In this document: positions 25,665 to 34,832 of the stretch, piece by piece | Position numbering within the stretch: position 1 is the stretch's first letter | Layout of the letters: the number at the start of each line of letters is the position of its first letter | Notes under the pieces: generated by a model | The model's input: only the letters and a program-made list of their open reading frames with translations | What the model was told of the DNA's origin: nothing | The model's database searches: none | Position numbers and translations under genes: made by a program | Origin: Lysinibacillus sp. FSL W8-0992 | GTDB taxonomy: Bacteria; Bacillota; Bacilli; Bacillales_A; Planococcaceae | Direction: 5' to 3' | Assembly (NCBI RefSeq): GCF_038008685.1 | Contig: NZ_JBBOZQ010000001.1 | Coordinates: 2,108,001 to 2,172,000, forward strand | Length of the DNA: 64,000 nt

Positions 25665-28124
25665 TTGGCAATGTTAAGCTGGAACGAAATAAGAGCGAGA
25701 GCTATTAGTTTCACCAAAGAATGGAAAGATGAAACGAGTGAAAATGCAGAAGCAAAATCTTTTTGGGATGGATTCTTTAATGTTTTTGGTATTTCTCGTA
25801 GACGTGTTGCTACTTTTGAACAAAAAGTAAAAACACTTGATGGCAATGGCTATATTGATTTGCTTTGGAAAGGTGTTTTAATAATTGAACACAAATCTAG
25901 AGGTAAAGATTTAGAAAGAGCCTACAAGCAAGCGAAGGATTATTTTCCAGGTTTAAAAGAATCGGAATTACCGAAATACATCTTAGTTTCGGATTTTGAA
26001 AGGTTTGCTTTATATGACTTAGAAACTGATGCAAAAAGGACATTTACAATTGACCAACTCCATCAAAATATTGAGCTATTTGGTTTCATAGCAGGTTATC
26101 AAAAACAAGAGCTAAAAGAACAAGATCCTGTAAATATTCATGCAGCTGAAAAAATGGGAGAATTGCATGATAAATTAAAAGCCATTGGTTACTCTGGCAA
26201 TCAGCTTGAGGTTTATCTAGTCAGATTGCTGTTTTGTTTATTTGCAGATGATACGGGGATATTCGAGAAAAATTTATTTAGAGATTATATAGAACATGAA
26301 ACAAAAGAAGATGGAAGAGACCTTGCTTTACATATTGGTAATATCTTCAATGTGTTGAATACGCCATTCGAAAATCGCTTTACAAATATTGATGAAACAT
26401 TAAATAAATTTCCTTATGTAAATGGTGGCTTATTTGAAGCTCAACTACCACTAGCTTCATTTGATACTGAAATGAGAGATTTATTAATTGAATGTTCGGC
26501 TTTAGATTGGGGTAGAATTTCTCCAGCAGTTTTTGGTTCATTGTTCCAAAGCGTTATGAATGCTGAACAAAGACGGACATTAGGTGCCCATTATACAAGT
26601 GAAGAAAATATCTTAAAGGTAATAAAGCCGTTATTCCTTGATGATTTGTGGAATGAATTTGAATCAGTAAAAAATAACGAACGGAAATTACAAGATTTTC
26701 ATAAGAAATTAAGCACATTAACATTTTTTGACCCTGCGTGTGGTTGTGGGAATTTCTTGATTATTGCTTACAGAGAACTTAGGTTACTAGAATTAGAAAT
26801 TTTAAGACAACAGCTCAAAGGACAAATGGTATTAGAAATTGACGAATTTGTTTGGATTGATGTTGACCAATTTTACGGAATAGAAATCGATGAATTTGCA
26901 TCTCAGATTGCACAAGTTGCTTTATGGCTAATTGACCATCAAATGAATATGCTTGTTAGTAACGAATTTGGTGAATACTTTGTTCGTTTACCTTTGAAGA
27001 AAAAAGCTAATATTGTTTATGGGAACTCATTACAAATTAATTGGAATGATGTAGTACCTAGTAAGAATCTAAGCTATATTCTTGGTAATCCACCATTTGT
27101 TGGTTCATCAATTATGAGCGATGAACAAAAAGAGGATATTAAGCCAATTATAGAAAAAATCAAAAACTCAGGTTCATTGGATTACGTTACAGCTTGGTAT
27201 ATAAAAGCTGCTGACTATATTCAATTAACAAAAATAAAAGTAGGTTTCGTTTCAACTAATTCTATCGTTCAAGGAGACCAAGCGATAGTTTTATGGAAAC
27301 ATTTATTTTATACAAAACGTATTACAATTCATTTTGCTCATCAGACTTTTAAATGGACAAATGAAGCAAGGGGTAAAGCTGCTGTATATTGTATTATTGT
27401 AGGGTTTAGTAATTTTCCTGATTTACCCAAAAGTCTTTATTCTTACCCAGATATTAGCGGAGACCCAACGATGTCCACTGTGAAGAATATTAATCAATAT
27501 TTACTGGACGCCCCAACAGTTTTTATAGAGAAACGGTCAAAACCTATAAGTAACATATCACCTATGCTTTATGGTACAAAACCAACAGATGGCGGGAATT
27601 TCTTATTTTCTGAAGAAGAAATGAAAGATTTTATTAATTTAGAACCTCTATCGGCTGCATATTTTAAAAAATGGATTGGTGCAAGAGAATTAACTACTGG
27701 TCAACATAGATACGTTTTATACTTAAAAGATTGTCCACCCAATGAACTGAGAAAAATGCCATATGTAATGGAACGAATAGAAGCAGTAAAAAAAATGAGA
27801 TTAGAAAGTAAAAAAGAGGCTACAAGAAAATGGGCTGAATTTCCAACCCTATTTGCAGAAGATAGAGTTACGAATGAAAAAAAATTAATAATTCCTAGTA
27901 CAACATCTGAAAATCGAAAGATAATACCAATAGGTTATTATGATGAAAATACAATTTGTAGTAATGCAACATTTCAAATTAAAGATGAAACCAAATATAT
28001 ATTTGGCATTCTTAATTCTGCAATGCACATGGCATGGACAAGAACAGTATGTGGTCGTTTGAAAAGTGATTATCGATATTCAAATACAATAGTATATAAT
28101 AATTTTATTTTTCCAACACCTTAG
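25665..28124 (+). CDS. MmeI-like type IIL restriction-modification enzyme (frame-broken near the C-terminus)
   Basis: 819 residues from TTG 25665 (GGGGG 9 nt upstream). One chain combines nuclease, methyltransferase and target recognition. D65-x9-E75-H-K77 (GYIDLLWKGVLIIEHK) is the MmeI-type PD-ExK nuclease. A helical spacer (about 150-300) is followed by GAHYTSEENILKVI. Methyltransferase motif I is DPACGCGNFL, motif IV is GNPPFVGSS (N6-adenine type), and a target-recognition part leads to VYNNFIFPTP. The frame stops there, while the expected C-terminal part continues in another frame to 28381. If the break is real, specificity or activity may be lost. Confidence 0.85.
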   Translation: MAMLSWNEIRARAISFTKEWKDETSENAEAKSFWDGFFNVFGISRRRVATFEQKVKTLDGNGYIDLLWKGVLIIEHKSRGKDLERAYKQAKDYFPGLKESELPKYILVSDFERFALYDLETDAKRTFTIDQLHQNIELFGFIAGYQKQELKEQDPVNIHAAEKMGELHDKLKAIGYSGNQLEVYLVRLLFCLFADDTGIFEKNLFRDYIEHETKEDGRDLALHIGNIFNVLNTPFENRFTNIDETLNKFPYVNGGLFEAQLPLASFDTEMRDLLIECSALDWGRISPAVFGSLFQSVMNAEQRRTLGAHYTSEENILKVIKPLFLDDLWNEFESVKNNERKLQDFHKKLSTLTFFDPACGCGNFLIIAYRELRLLELEILRQQLKGQMVLEIDEFVWIDVDQFYGIEIDEFASQIAQVALWLIDHQMNMLVSNEFGEYFVRLPLKKKANIVYGNSLQINWNDVVPSKNLSYILGNPPFVGSSIMSDEQKEDIKPIIEKIKNSGSLDYVTAWYIKAADYIQLTKIKVGFVSTNSIVQGDQAIVLWKHLFYTKRITIHFAHQTFKWTNEARGKAAVYCIIVGFSNFPDLPKSLYSYPDISGDPTMSTVKNINQYLLDAPTVFIEKRSKPISNISPMLYGTKPTDGGNFLFSEEEMKDFINLEPLSAAYFKKWIGARELTTGQHRYVLYLKDCPPNELRKMPYVMERIEAVKKMRLESKKEATRKWAEFPTLFAEDRVTNEKKLIIPSTTSENRKIIPIGYYDENTICSNATFQIKDETKYIFGILNSAMHMAWTRTVCGRLKSDYRYSNTIVYNNFIFPTP

Positions 28125-28381
28125 AAAAAGAAATAAAAGCAATTGAGAAACAGTCAGAGAAAATTCTTGAAATTAGAGAGAGTTATATAACTAATGGAAG
28201 TACACTAGCCGACTTGTATGATCCAATTGCCATGCCTGTTCAATTATTAAAAGCACATCAACAATTAGATAAATTAGTTGATAAAAGTTATGGGAGAAAT
28301 TTCAAAACAGATGAAGAACGAGTAGCATTTTTATTTGAATTATATGTAAAAGAAAGAGATAAACCTAAAGTAAAATCGTAA
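28121..28381 (+). pseudogene. C-terminal domain of the MmeI-like enzyme, in a shifted frame
   Basis: From TTA at 28121 the frame encodes LEKEIKAIEKQSEKILEIRE, then LADLYDPIAMPVQLLKAHQQ and LDKLVDKSYG, ending in TAA at 28379-28381. This is the usual end of MmeI-like enzymes and would join the upstream part at FPTP-LEKE if one T were added in CCTTAG (28119-28124). A whole enzyme would be about 905 residues, close to MmeI. Confidence 0.75.
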
Positions 28382-28712
28382 TTTTATTAGCATATTTCTT
28401 TAGTTCTATATTATTATATTGAATACTTTCTTTTTGTAAACAAGGAGCAATCAATTATATTTTAAATTTTTGTCTGACAAATTATAAAAACACAATATAA
28501 TAATTATATTTATGGAGGGATTATAATCGGGCTTTCATAACATTCATTTTTTGACCACGTTCTCTACAAGTTAACGTGGTTTTTTCTATGTGCATAATAT
28601 ACAATTATATGCACGAACAAATGTTTGTTGTATATTAATATTCAAAAAAAAAAATTTCTGTTTTTCCTTACATTTTTCATTGTCTCAATACAATAGTAAT
28701 GAGGTGAATAGA
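28382..28712. other. AT-rich intergenic stretch
   Basis: About 330 bp without a convincing gene. It contains a ribosome-site-like TATGGAGGG (28511-28519) not followed by an open frame, and one terminator (28555-28586). The extended reading frame upstream of 28713 lacks a ribosome site. Confidence 0.5.
28555..28586 (+). terminator. Terminator downstream of the restriction enzyme
   Basis: Stem CCACGTT / AACGTGG with an 11-nt loop and six T. Confidence 0.75.
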
Positions 28713-29234
28713 ATGGGAAAAGAAATATGGAAAGCGGTAGAAGGATTTTCTGATTATGAAGTAAGTAATTTTGGAAAAGTACGAAGTTATAAATTAAAGA
28801 AAAATAGATCGTTGTTGAAACCTCGTAAAGTAAATGAAAAAAAACCGTATTATATGATGAATTTAGTGAACGATGATGGAAAATATCAACTAGTAAGAGT
28901 ACACCGTTTGGTTGCGATGGCTTTTGTCCCTAGACGTGTAGGAATGAATATCGTGAATCATATTGACGGAAACAAATTAAACAACGTAGCAATGAATCTC
29001 GAGTGGACCAACCATAAAGGGAACAATAAACACGCTTATGAAAGTGGATTGAGAAAAGGACCTAAGAAAAAATTTAGGAAGGTAGCAAAAGTAATTAATA
29101 ATCAAGTTATTGAAATATATCCTTCGATTGCTGAAGCTTCAAGAAAAAATAATATTAGTGATACATCAATCAGACGTGGATGCAATGGGATAATGAATAC
29201 AGCTGGTGGTTATATGTGGAAATTTGTTGATTAA
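28713..29234 (+). CDS. HNH homing endonuclease (NUMOD4-HNH-NUMOD1)
   Basis: 173 residues from ATG 28713 (GAGGTG 6 nt upstream). NUMOD4 at the start (EIWKAVEGFSDYEVSNFGKV) is followed by the HNH_3 nuclease VHRLVAMAFVP...VNHIDGNKLNN...NLEWTN with its His and Asn residues. A C-terminal NUMOD1 DNA-binding helix (YPSIAEASRKNNISDTSIRR) comes last. It is a free-standing, phage-type homing endonuclease. It lies between the restriction enzyme and attR, with no intron or intein visible. Confidence 0.92.
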   Translation: MGKEIWKAVEGFSDYEVSNFGKVRSYKLKKNRSLLKPRKVNEKKPYYMMNLVNDDGKYQLVRVHRLVAMAFVPRRVGMNIVNHIDGNKLNNVAMNLEWTNHKGNNKHAYESGLRKGPKKKFRKVAKVINNQVIEIYPSIAEASRKNNISDTSIRRGCNGIMNTAGGYMWKFVD

Positions 29235-29370
29235 TTTCAAAAACATCTTATAATAATGTAAGAAGTTGATTGACTAACCGAGTTTGTTCAAAGTTAGAAT
29301 ACCTATTGTTTCATAAACATTGGTATTATTGATGTGCTAAGAGTATCTATAAATTTATTTTTATACACCT

Positions 29371-29399
29371 TCGGGGGTTCGAATCCCTCCTGGGACGTC
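29371..29399 (+). repeat. attR: isolated 29-bp copy of the tRNA-Arg 3' end
   Basis: Identical to 19699-19727. It is not a tRNA gene because the 5' half is absent. A strong terminator follows at 29434, probably the one that originally ended the tRNA transcript. Confidence 0.92.
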
Positions 29400-29433
29400 T
29401 AAAGGTTCAGATAGAATAAGTTTGAACCAACTG

Positions 29434-29486
29434 AAAAGCGCTTCAAATCCTTTAATATTAAGGGTTTGAAGCGCTTTTCCTTTTTT
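29434..29486 (+). terminator. Terminator beyond attR (original tRNA terminator)
   Basis: Stem of about 18 bp AAAAGCGCTTCAAATCCTT / AGGGTTTGAAGCGCTTTT, 8-nt loop, CCTTTTTT tail. Confidence 0.88.
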
Positions 29487-30250
29487 GATACTAGGTTAGA
29501 AATGGATAGAAAATAAAAAGTTTCTATCCATTTGCTACACAAAAAAGGTATTAAAAAATCGCTTCGTGATTGTTATTGCACTAAGTTGCAATAAGGTTAT
29601 TGTAACTATTTACATACAATTAGCCGAGCGACTTCTGAGCAACCCATATTCCATTAACTTTTATTATTCAATCAATTCTTTTTTAATCATTTAAAAAGTG
29701 TTCGTAGAAAGGGCAGTTTCACGATGATTATTTATAATGTGAGTTTAAAAAAAGTTTGATTAGTTTTGGAAAATAATAAATGGATTTAAAAATGTGAGGT
29801 AATATATACAACAAACGGGCTATATTGTTGAATAACTTCTTTAAAGGAATTTGTGAAAATTAGGTTAGGTTATGAAGGAATGTGGAAACTAAAGCAACAG
29901 ATCAGTTCAATTAGGATGACATAGATTATCTTCATCATTAATTTTGTTGAACAAAAAATGAAGGAATACTCTTTCTTTTTTTTTTATTGTAGTTGTTTTA
30001 CGGAACATGGGAGTAATTATTGTAATTTCCTTCTGCATTCAATAATTAGCTCTTCAATGACTTTTTCATCATAAAAGCCGAAAAATCATTCGTATTATAT
30101 AAATGAAGATAGTGCAGAGCAGTTATATGAATAAACAACAAGCAGGCTACGGATTTCCTTAGCCTGCTTGCATATTTAAAAAGAGTAAAGTGATAATAAT
30201 AACTTAAAATCAGTGATAGTAATCCATACTAGTCGATGCATTTACAATAT
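29487..30250. other. AT-rich intergenic region, no gene seen
   Basis: About 760 bp with no supported open frame. It holds a perfect inverted repeat at 30139-30170 (CAAGCAGGCTA / TAGCCTGCTTG) without a clear T run, and the 9-mer ATAGTAATC at 30216 that recurs before the exported-protein gene. Confidence 0.55.
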
Positions 30251-30253
30251 GGT

Positions 30254-30284
30254 TTGTTCAGAATTTGTTTAACAGACCTATGAT
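30254..30284 (+). promoter_or_regulatory. SARP-type direct repeat with -10 box, before the kinase operon
   Basis: TTGTTCA (30254-30260) and TTGTTTA (30265-30271), 11 bp apart, then TATGAT at 30279-30284, 7 bp beyond. SARP activators bind heptamer repeats of 11-bp period placed about 8 bp before the -10 box. A 23-nt block here is nearly identical to 34761-34783. Confidence 0.6.
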
Positions 30285-30407
30285 AAGATGCGTAAGGGGC
30301 CGATAATAGAAATACAGGTGAAAGTCATATTGCCTAATGGATTTAATTTTAACAAACTGATAGTTTGATGTTATAAATAATTGTGTTCAAGTAGGGGATG
30401 CGTGATA

Positions 30408-33400
30408 GTGAAAAAAAATATTAGCATTACTGTGACCATTATCATGCTATTTATTATCGTATATTTTGTTGGCAATGGAGATTATTTTGTTAGTAGTAGT
30501 CAGCAGATTGCGCAGAATGGGATAGTTACGATTGAAGAAAAAGAACTACAAGAAAATACTATTTTAAAATTAGACGGAGAATGGTCGTTCTATCCAAATA
30601 TCTTAATATCGTCAAGTGATTCATTTGATGCGTATGAGAGCGAAAAAATACTAATTGAGGTTCCGTCTACCTGGAATAGTTTTGTAGAACCAAATGAGGA
30701 AGGACTTACTGTAGGAACATATCATGTTAAGATAAATGTACCAATTGAAGGGGAATATGGATTATACATTCGTTCAATTCACCAATCTAACCGTGTTTTC
30801 ATAAATGGAGAAGTTGTAGGTGGAATGGGGAATCCGAGTGAAACCTTAAAGGACTTTAAGTTCGAAAATGATGATAAATATACGGTGTTTGCAAAAAGTG
30901 AGAATCAAATGCTTGATATTGTAATTCATGTGGGAAATTATAATTATCCAAAAGCTGGTATTACTTTTCCTATTGAGGTTGGAACAAAGGAAGCGATTCA
31001 AAGAGATTTTAGCATGAAAATTTTAGCAGAATCGTTTGTATGTATTGGTTATATTGTATTCGGTGCCATTTATATTATATCGTATAGTCAAAATCGGAAA
31101 CGTAAAGAAGAATTGTTTTTGGGGTTATTCACTATATTATTCGGACTGTACATGTCGTTTACTAATGAAAAAATATTTTTACTAATTTTCCCTTATTTAA
31201 ATATAAATGAACAATTGCGTTTACAATTAGGGATTTTACCACTTGTCGATGCTTGTTTAGCATTTTTTCTTTATTATTTGTATCCGGAGTTTATGAGGAA
31301 AAAAGCAATTTATATTATTAGTATTTTATTAGGTTTCCTTTTTTTGATCTATGGGATTTACAACCCGATTACAAAAAATAGTATGATTATACCAATAGAA
31401 AATCTAGTTCTTTCAAAAATAATCTTTGCAGTAATTTTTATTCCTGTCGGGCTTTATAATGTGTTTGTGCTATTACGTGTGCTTATGAAAGGTGTAGAAG
31501 GTTCACGTTATATTCTAATTCTTTTAGTATCTCTTACTTGTTATACTTTTTTAATCGTAATGTATTATATTTTTGATATACCTATAGTTTATAGTGAACA
31601 ATTATTGTTTATTTTTACACTATATAGTTTTGCATCTCTGCTTAGTTTTCGAGCAAATACATCTTTTAAGAAAGTTCAAGCGTTATCGGAAGAGCTATTG
31701 ATGCATAATCAAATGAAAGATGAATTTTTATTGAAAACGTCTCATGAATTACGTACACCTTTAAATGGCATTTTAAATATATCCAAGTCGTTAATGGAAG
31801 GTGTACAAGGACCTTTAAAGCGTGAGCAACAAGAAAATGTCATTTTAATACATAGTGTCGCACAACGATTAGGTTATTTAGTAGAGGATTTATTAATTTC
31901 TTCGAATCATATGACTGAAGAAGTTCGAGTTATGCCTCGTGTTGTTCCGATAAGCGTAATTAATGAAGTAATTGAGGAAATTCGTAGTTTAATGTCGAAT
32001 GATACAACCATAAGATTAATGAGTGTAGTAGATTCAAATTTACCCCATATGTATACAGATGAATTACGATTGAAACAAGTGCTATATAATTTACTCTATA
32101 ATGCTCTGCAGCATACAAAACATGGACAAATTACAGTCTTAGCTAGTGTACGTGATGATTATATGGAAATACAAGTAAGCGATACTGGAATTGGTATACC
32201 CTCACAAGACTTAGATCGAATTTTTAATTCCTTTTATCAAGTAAAGAAAGGTAAAAATAGTGGGGGACTTGGATTAGGATTAAGTATCTCAAAAAATATA
32301 GTAGAACAGTTAAATGGGGAAATTCATGTAACAAGTACATTAGGTGTTGGAACCATTTTTACTTTTACGTTGCCGCTTGCCACACACGAAAAACTAGATA
32401 TTGAAACACAACAACAGATGGGCAATCGAGCAGAAAATACTATACTACAGCTAGATTTACCATTATTGCATAAAGGTAATGACAAATCCATACTCGTTGT
32501 TGATGATGATCATGTGAATATAAAAGTACTAGTGGACGCATTAATTCAAAAAGGCTATACCGTTATTGGGGTAGATAATGGGTTTGATGCGATGGATTAT
32601 ATAAAGAAACATAAAGTAGATTGCATGTTAGTCGACTTAATGATGAATGGTATGTCAGGCTATGAATTATGCAAACAAGTACGAAAACAATACGATATGT
32701 TGGAATTACCGATTATTGTTTTAACAGCAATTATGCAGCATTCAGATTTAGTGTTATCTTTACAAGTTGGGGCAAATGATTATCTGCCAAAACCGATTGC
32801 GATGGATGAATTACTAGTGCGTATTCAATCATTACTAGCAGTTCGACAATCTTCCATTGATGCGATTGAGGATGAAATGAATTATTTATATGCGCAAGTA
32901 ACTCCTCATTTTGTCTACAATACACTTAATACTATTATCGGCTTAAGCTATACAGATATAGAAAACACACGAGAGGCGTTATACAGTTTAGCAACTTATT
33001 TCCGTGCCAAGCTGAATGTCCATTATCGTAACAGCATGGTTTCTATAGAAGATGAAATAGACCTTGTAAAAGCATATCTCTATATTGAAAAAATGCGCTT
33101 TGGTGATCGTCTTACAGTTGCATATGATATTGATGAGTCCGTTCAATCTTTGATTCCAGCATTATCAATTCAGCCTATAGTTGAAAATTCAGTTTTTCAT
33201 GGGATTTCGAAGAAAAAAGAAGGTGGTACTATTGAGGTGAGTGTGCAACGAGAAGGTCAATTTATACGTATAAAAATTTATGATAATGGGATCGGTATCT
33301 CAGAAGAAAAGTTGCAACGATTAGTAAATGAAGAAAACTCACGTATTGGATTTACGAATCCGTTGAAAAAATTTAAGCTTATTAAAAAGGCCAGTTTGCG

Positions 33401-33464
33401 TATATATAGTGAAGAAGGTAAAGGAACTACTGTTATTATTCTATTACCAGAAGGTGATGCATAG
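30408..33464 (+). CDS. Hybrid sensor histidine kinase with two kinase modules
   Basis: 1018 residues from GTG 30408 (AGGGG 10 nt upstream). A signal/membrane segment, a 7TMR-DISMED2-type extracellular sensor (about 30-200) and seven membrane helices (about 210-420) come first. HisKA follows with His446 in SHELRTPLNG, then a HATPase with NALQHTKHG and DTGIGIP, and GGLGLGLSIS. A receiver has Asp743 in LVDLMMNG. Then comes a LytS-type dimerisation domain with His834 in VTPHFVYNTLN, and a second ATPase (IQPIVENSVFHG). The stop overlaps the response-regulator start (TAGTG), so the genes are translationally coupled. Confidence 0.9.
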   Translation: MKKNISITVTIIMLFIIVYFVGNGDYFVSSSQQIAQNGIVTIEEKELQENTILKLDGEWSFYPNILISSSDSFDAYESEKILIEVPSTWNSFVEPNEEGLTVGTYHVKINVPIEGEYGLYIRSIHQSNRVFINGEVVGGMGNPSETLKDFKFENDDKYTVFAKSENQMLDIVIHVGNYNYPKAGITFPIEVGTKEAIQRDFSMKILAESFVCIGYIVFGAIYIISYSQNRKRKEELFLGLFTILFGLYMSFTNEKIFLLIFPYLNINEQLRLQLGILPLVDACLAFFLYYLYPEFMRKKAIYIISILLGFLFLIYGIYNPITKNSMIIPIENLVLSKIIFAVIFIPVGLYNVFVLLRVLMKGVEGSRYILILLVSLTCYTFLIVMYYIFDIPIVYSEQLLFIFTLYSFASLLSFRANTSFKKVQALSEELLMHNQMKDEFLLKTSHELRTPLNGILNISKSLMEGVQGPLKREQQENVILIHSVAQRLGYLVEDLLISSNHMTEEVRVMPRVVPISVINEVIEEIRSLMSNDTTIRLMSVVDSNLPHMYTDELRLKQVLYNLLYNALQHTKHGQITVLASVRDDYMEIQVSDTGIGIPSQDLDRIFNSFYQVKKGKNSGGLGLGLSISKNIVEQLNGEIHVTSTLGVGTIFTFTLPLATHEKLDIETQQQMGNRAENTILQLDLPLLHKGNDKSILVVDDDHVNIKVLVDALIQKGYTVIGVDNGFDAMDYIKKHKVDCMLVDLMMNGMSGYELCKQVRKQYDMLELPIIVLTAIMQHSDLVLSLQVGANDYLPKPIAMDELLVRIQSLLAVRQSSIDAIEDEMNYLYAQVTPHFVYNTLNTIIGLSYTDIENTREALYSLATYFRAKLNVHYRNSMVSIEDEIDLVKAYLYIEKMRFGDRLTVAYDIDESVQSLIPALSIQPIVENSVFHGISKKKEGGTIEVSVQREGQFIRIKIYDNGIGISEEKLQRLVNEENSRIGFTNPLKKFKLIKKASLRIYSEEGKGTTVIILLPEGDA

Positions 33465-33904
33465 TGAATATAGTCATAATTGATGATGAAAAAATGGCAA
33501 TAGATGTGTTAAGAATTATGCTAGAAAAGCTTACACAATTTACGTTTTGCATTAAAGGTACGTATACAAATGTAAAGGATGCATTTGCACTTTTTGAAAA
33601 AGAACGAGTAGATGTCGTTTTTTTAGATATGGAGATGATTGACGTTCATGGGTTGCAAGTTGCCAAAAAGTTACTAGTTAAATATCCAAATATGCAAATT
33701 ATTTTTGTGACAGCCCATGCGAAGTTTGCTGTAGATGCTTTTGATATAGAAGCAACAGATTATTTATTAAAGCCAGTTCGAGAAAACCGTCTATTAAAGG
33801 CAGTGATAAAAGTACAACAAGTATTTAGTCTACGGCAAGAAATGCAATCTAAAAAAATGAATTACATATGTACGCACATACTTTTGGTAGCTTTCGTCTT
33901 TTAG
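33464..33904 (+). CDS. Response-regulator receiver, separated from its output domain
   Basis: 146 residues from GTG 33464. The receiver is complete: IDDEKMAIDVL at the start, phospho-acceptor Asp55 in VVFLDMEMIDVHG, FVTAHAKF with the switch Thr, and LLKPVRENRL with the conserved Lys. After residue about 128 (QEMQSKK) the frame leaves into a meaningless tail. The next frame, KNELHMYAHTFGSF, is the natural continuation into the SARP protein at 33868. One A added to the A7 tract at 33850-33856 would fuse the two into one REC-BTAD regulator of about 370 residues. Confidence 0.85.
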   Translation: MNIVIIDDEKMAIDVLRIMLEKLTQFTFCIKGTYTNVKDAFALFEKERVDVVFLDMEMIDVHGLQVAKKLLVKYPNMQIIFVTAHAKFAVDAFDIEATDYLLKPVRENRLLKAVIKVQQVFSLRQEMQSKKMNYICTHILLVAFVF

Positions 33905-34575
33905 ATGTTCAACAGCAAATTGTGAAATGGCGTACAAGAAAAGTAAAGGAATTGTTTTTATATTTATGGTTTAATCGGAATAAGCCGCTATTAAATACTG
34001 TAATTATGGAAGAATTATGGCCAGAAGCAGAGATAGAGAAAGCTGGGGCTAATTTACATACATCCATCTATCAATTACGCAAAATTTTGAAGCAAAATGG
34101 TAGTGAAAATCCGATTCTATTAGTAAATAATCATTATCAATTAAATATCGAAATTGATAGTGATTATGAGGAACTATTACAGTTGTTAGAAAGAGAGCAT
34201 TATGATGAACAAGCAATGCAACAATTATTAAATTGCTATGAAGATGATTTTTTAGCGGAGGAAGAATATCATTGGGCGATTCAAATACAACTTCGCTTAA
34301 AACAAAGCGTATTACATTTATTAGAAATGTATATCGCTCATACGAATGAAATTAATCCATTGCTAAAACTAAATTGTCTACAAAAGATGCTAGAGATCGA
34401 TGAATTTAATGAGCAATACATGTTTTTGCTCTTGCAATTTTTAATCGAGAAAAATAAAAAACAAGATTGTACACAATGTTTTGATATGATCCAGCAAAAG
34501 TTACAGGAAGAGTTAGGCGTGCCAGTGCCAGATAATATTAAGAGTATGTATGCTGAATACATGATACACGTATAG
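33868..34575 (+). CDS. SARP/BTAD transcription activator (output half of the response regulator)
   Basis: 235 residues from ATG 33868, overlapping the receiver gene by 37 bp in another frame. The N-terminal OmpR-type winged helix (about 1-95: FGSFRLLDVQQQIVKWRTRK, ELFLYLWFNRNK, IMEELWPEAE, LHTSIYQLRKIL) is followed by an all-helical bacterial transcriptional activation domain (BTAD). There is no ribosome site before the ATG, so expression probably needs coupling, slippage or frameshifting from the receiver gene. Related Bacillaceae proteins carry receiver and SARP in one chain. Confidence 0.85.
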   Translation: MYAHTFGSFRLLDVQQQIVKWRTRKVKELFLYLWFNRNKPLLNTVIMEELWPEAEIEKAGANLHTSIYQLRKILKQNGSENPILLVNNHYQLNIEIDSDYEELLQLLEREHYDEQAMQQLLNCYEDDFLAEEEYHWAIQIQLRLKQSVLHLLEMYIAHTNEINPLLKLNCLQKMLEIDEFNEQYMFLLLQFLIEKNKKQDCTQCFDMIQQKLQEELGVPVPDNIKSMYAEYMIHV

Positions 34576-34760
34576 AACGTTACGCAAATCATTGCTTTCA
34601 TCCTCAAGGTTCACTTTTTCACTTTGTTAAAATAGAACTGAAAAATAAGGTAAGGTTGAATTAATAAATACTTATATATGAAAAAAAGTGAATTTTTTAA
34701 AGTATTTTTTTAACGACCTAACCATTGCTTTTTTGTCAAAAATACTCGAAAATTGTTGAA

Positions 34761-34795
34761 TTGTTCAGAAATTGTTCAACAAAGCCTTTTAAAAT
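34761..34795 (+). promoter_or_regulatory. SARP-type direct repeat upstream of the 34833 gene
   Basis: TTGTTCA at 34761-34767 and 34772-34778 (11-bp period), preceded by TTGTTGA at 34753, and a possible -10 TAAAAT at 34790-34795. The same block occurs at 30254. An inverted pair TTGTTGAA / TTCAACAA (34753/34775) overlaps it. Confidence 0.58.
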
Positions 34796-34832
34796 AGGTT
34801 CATGATTAATTAAAAGGTTGGAGAGGGAGCAA

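Noticed and set aside
29371..29399. Second tRNA gene
   Set aside because: Only the 3' half of tRNA-Arg is present; it is the attachment-site duplicate.
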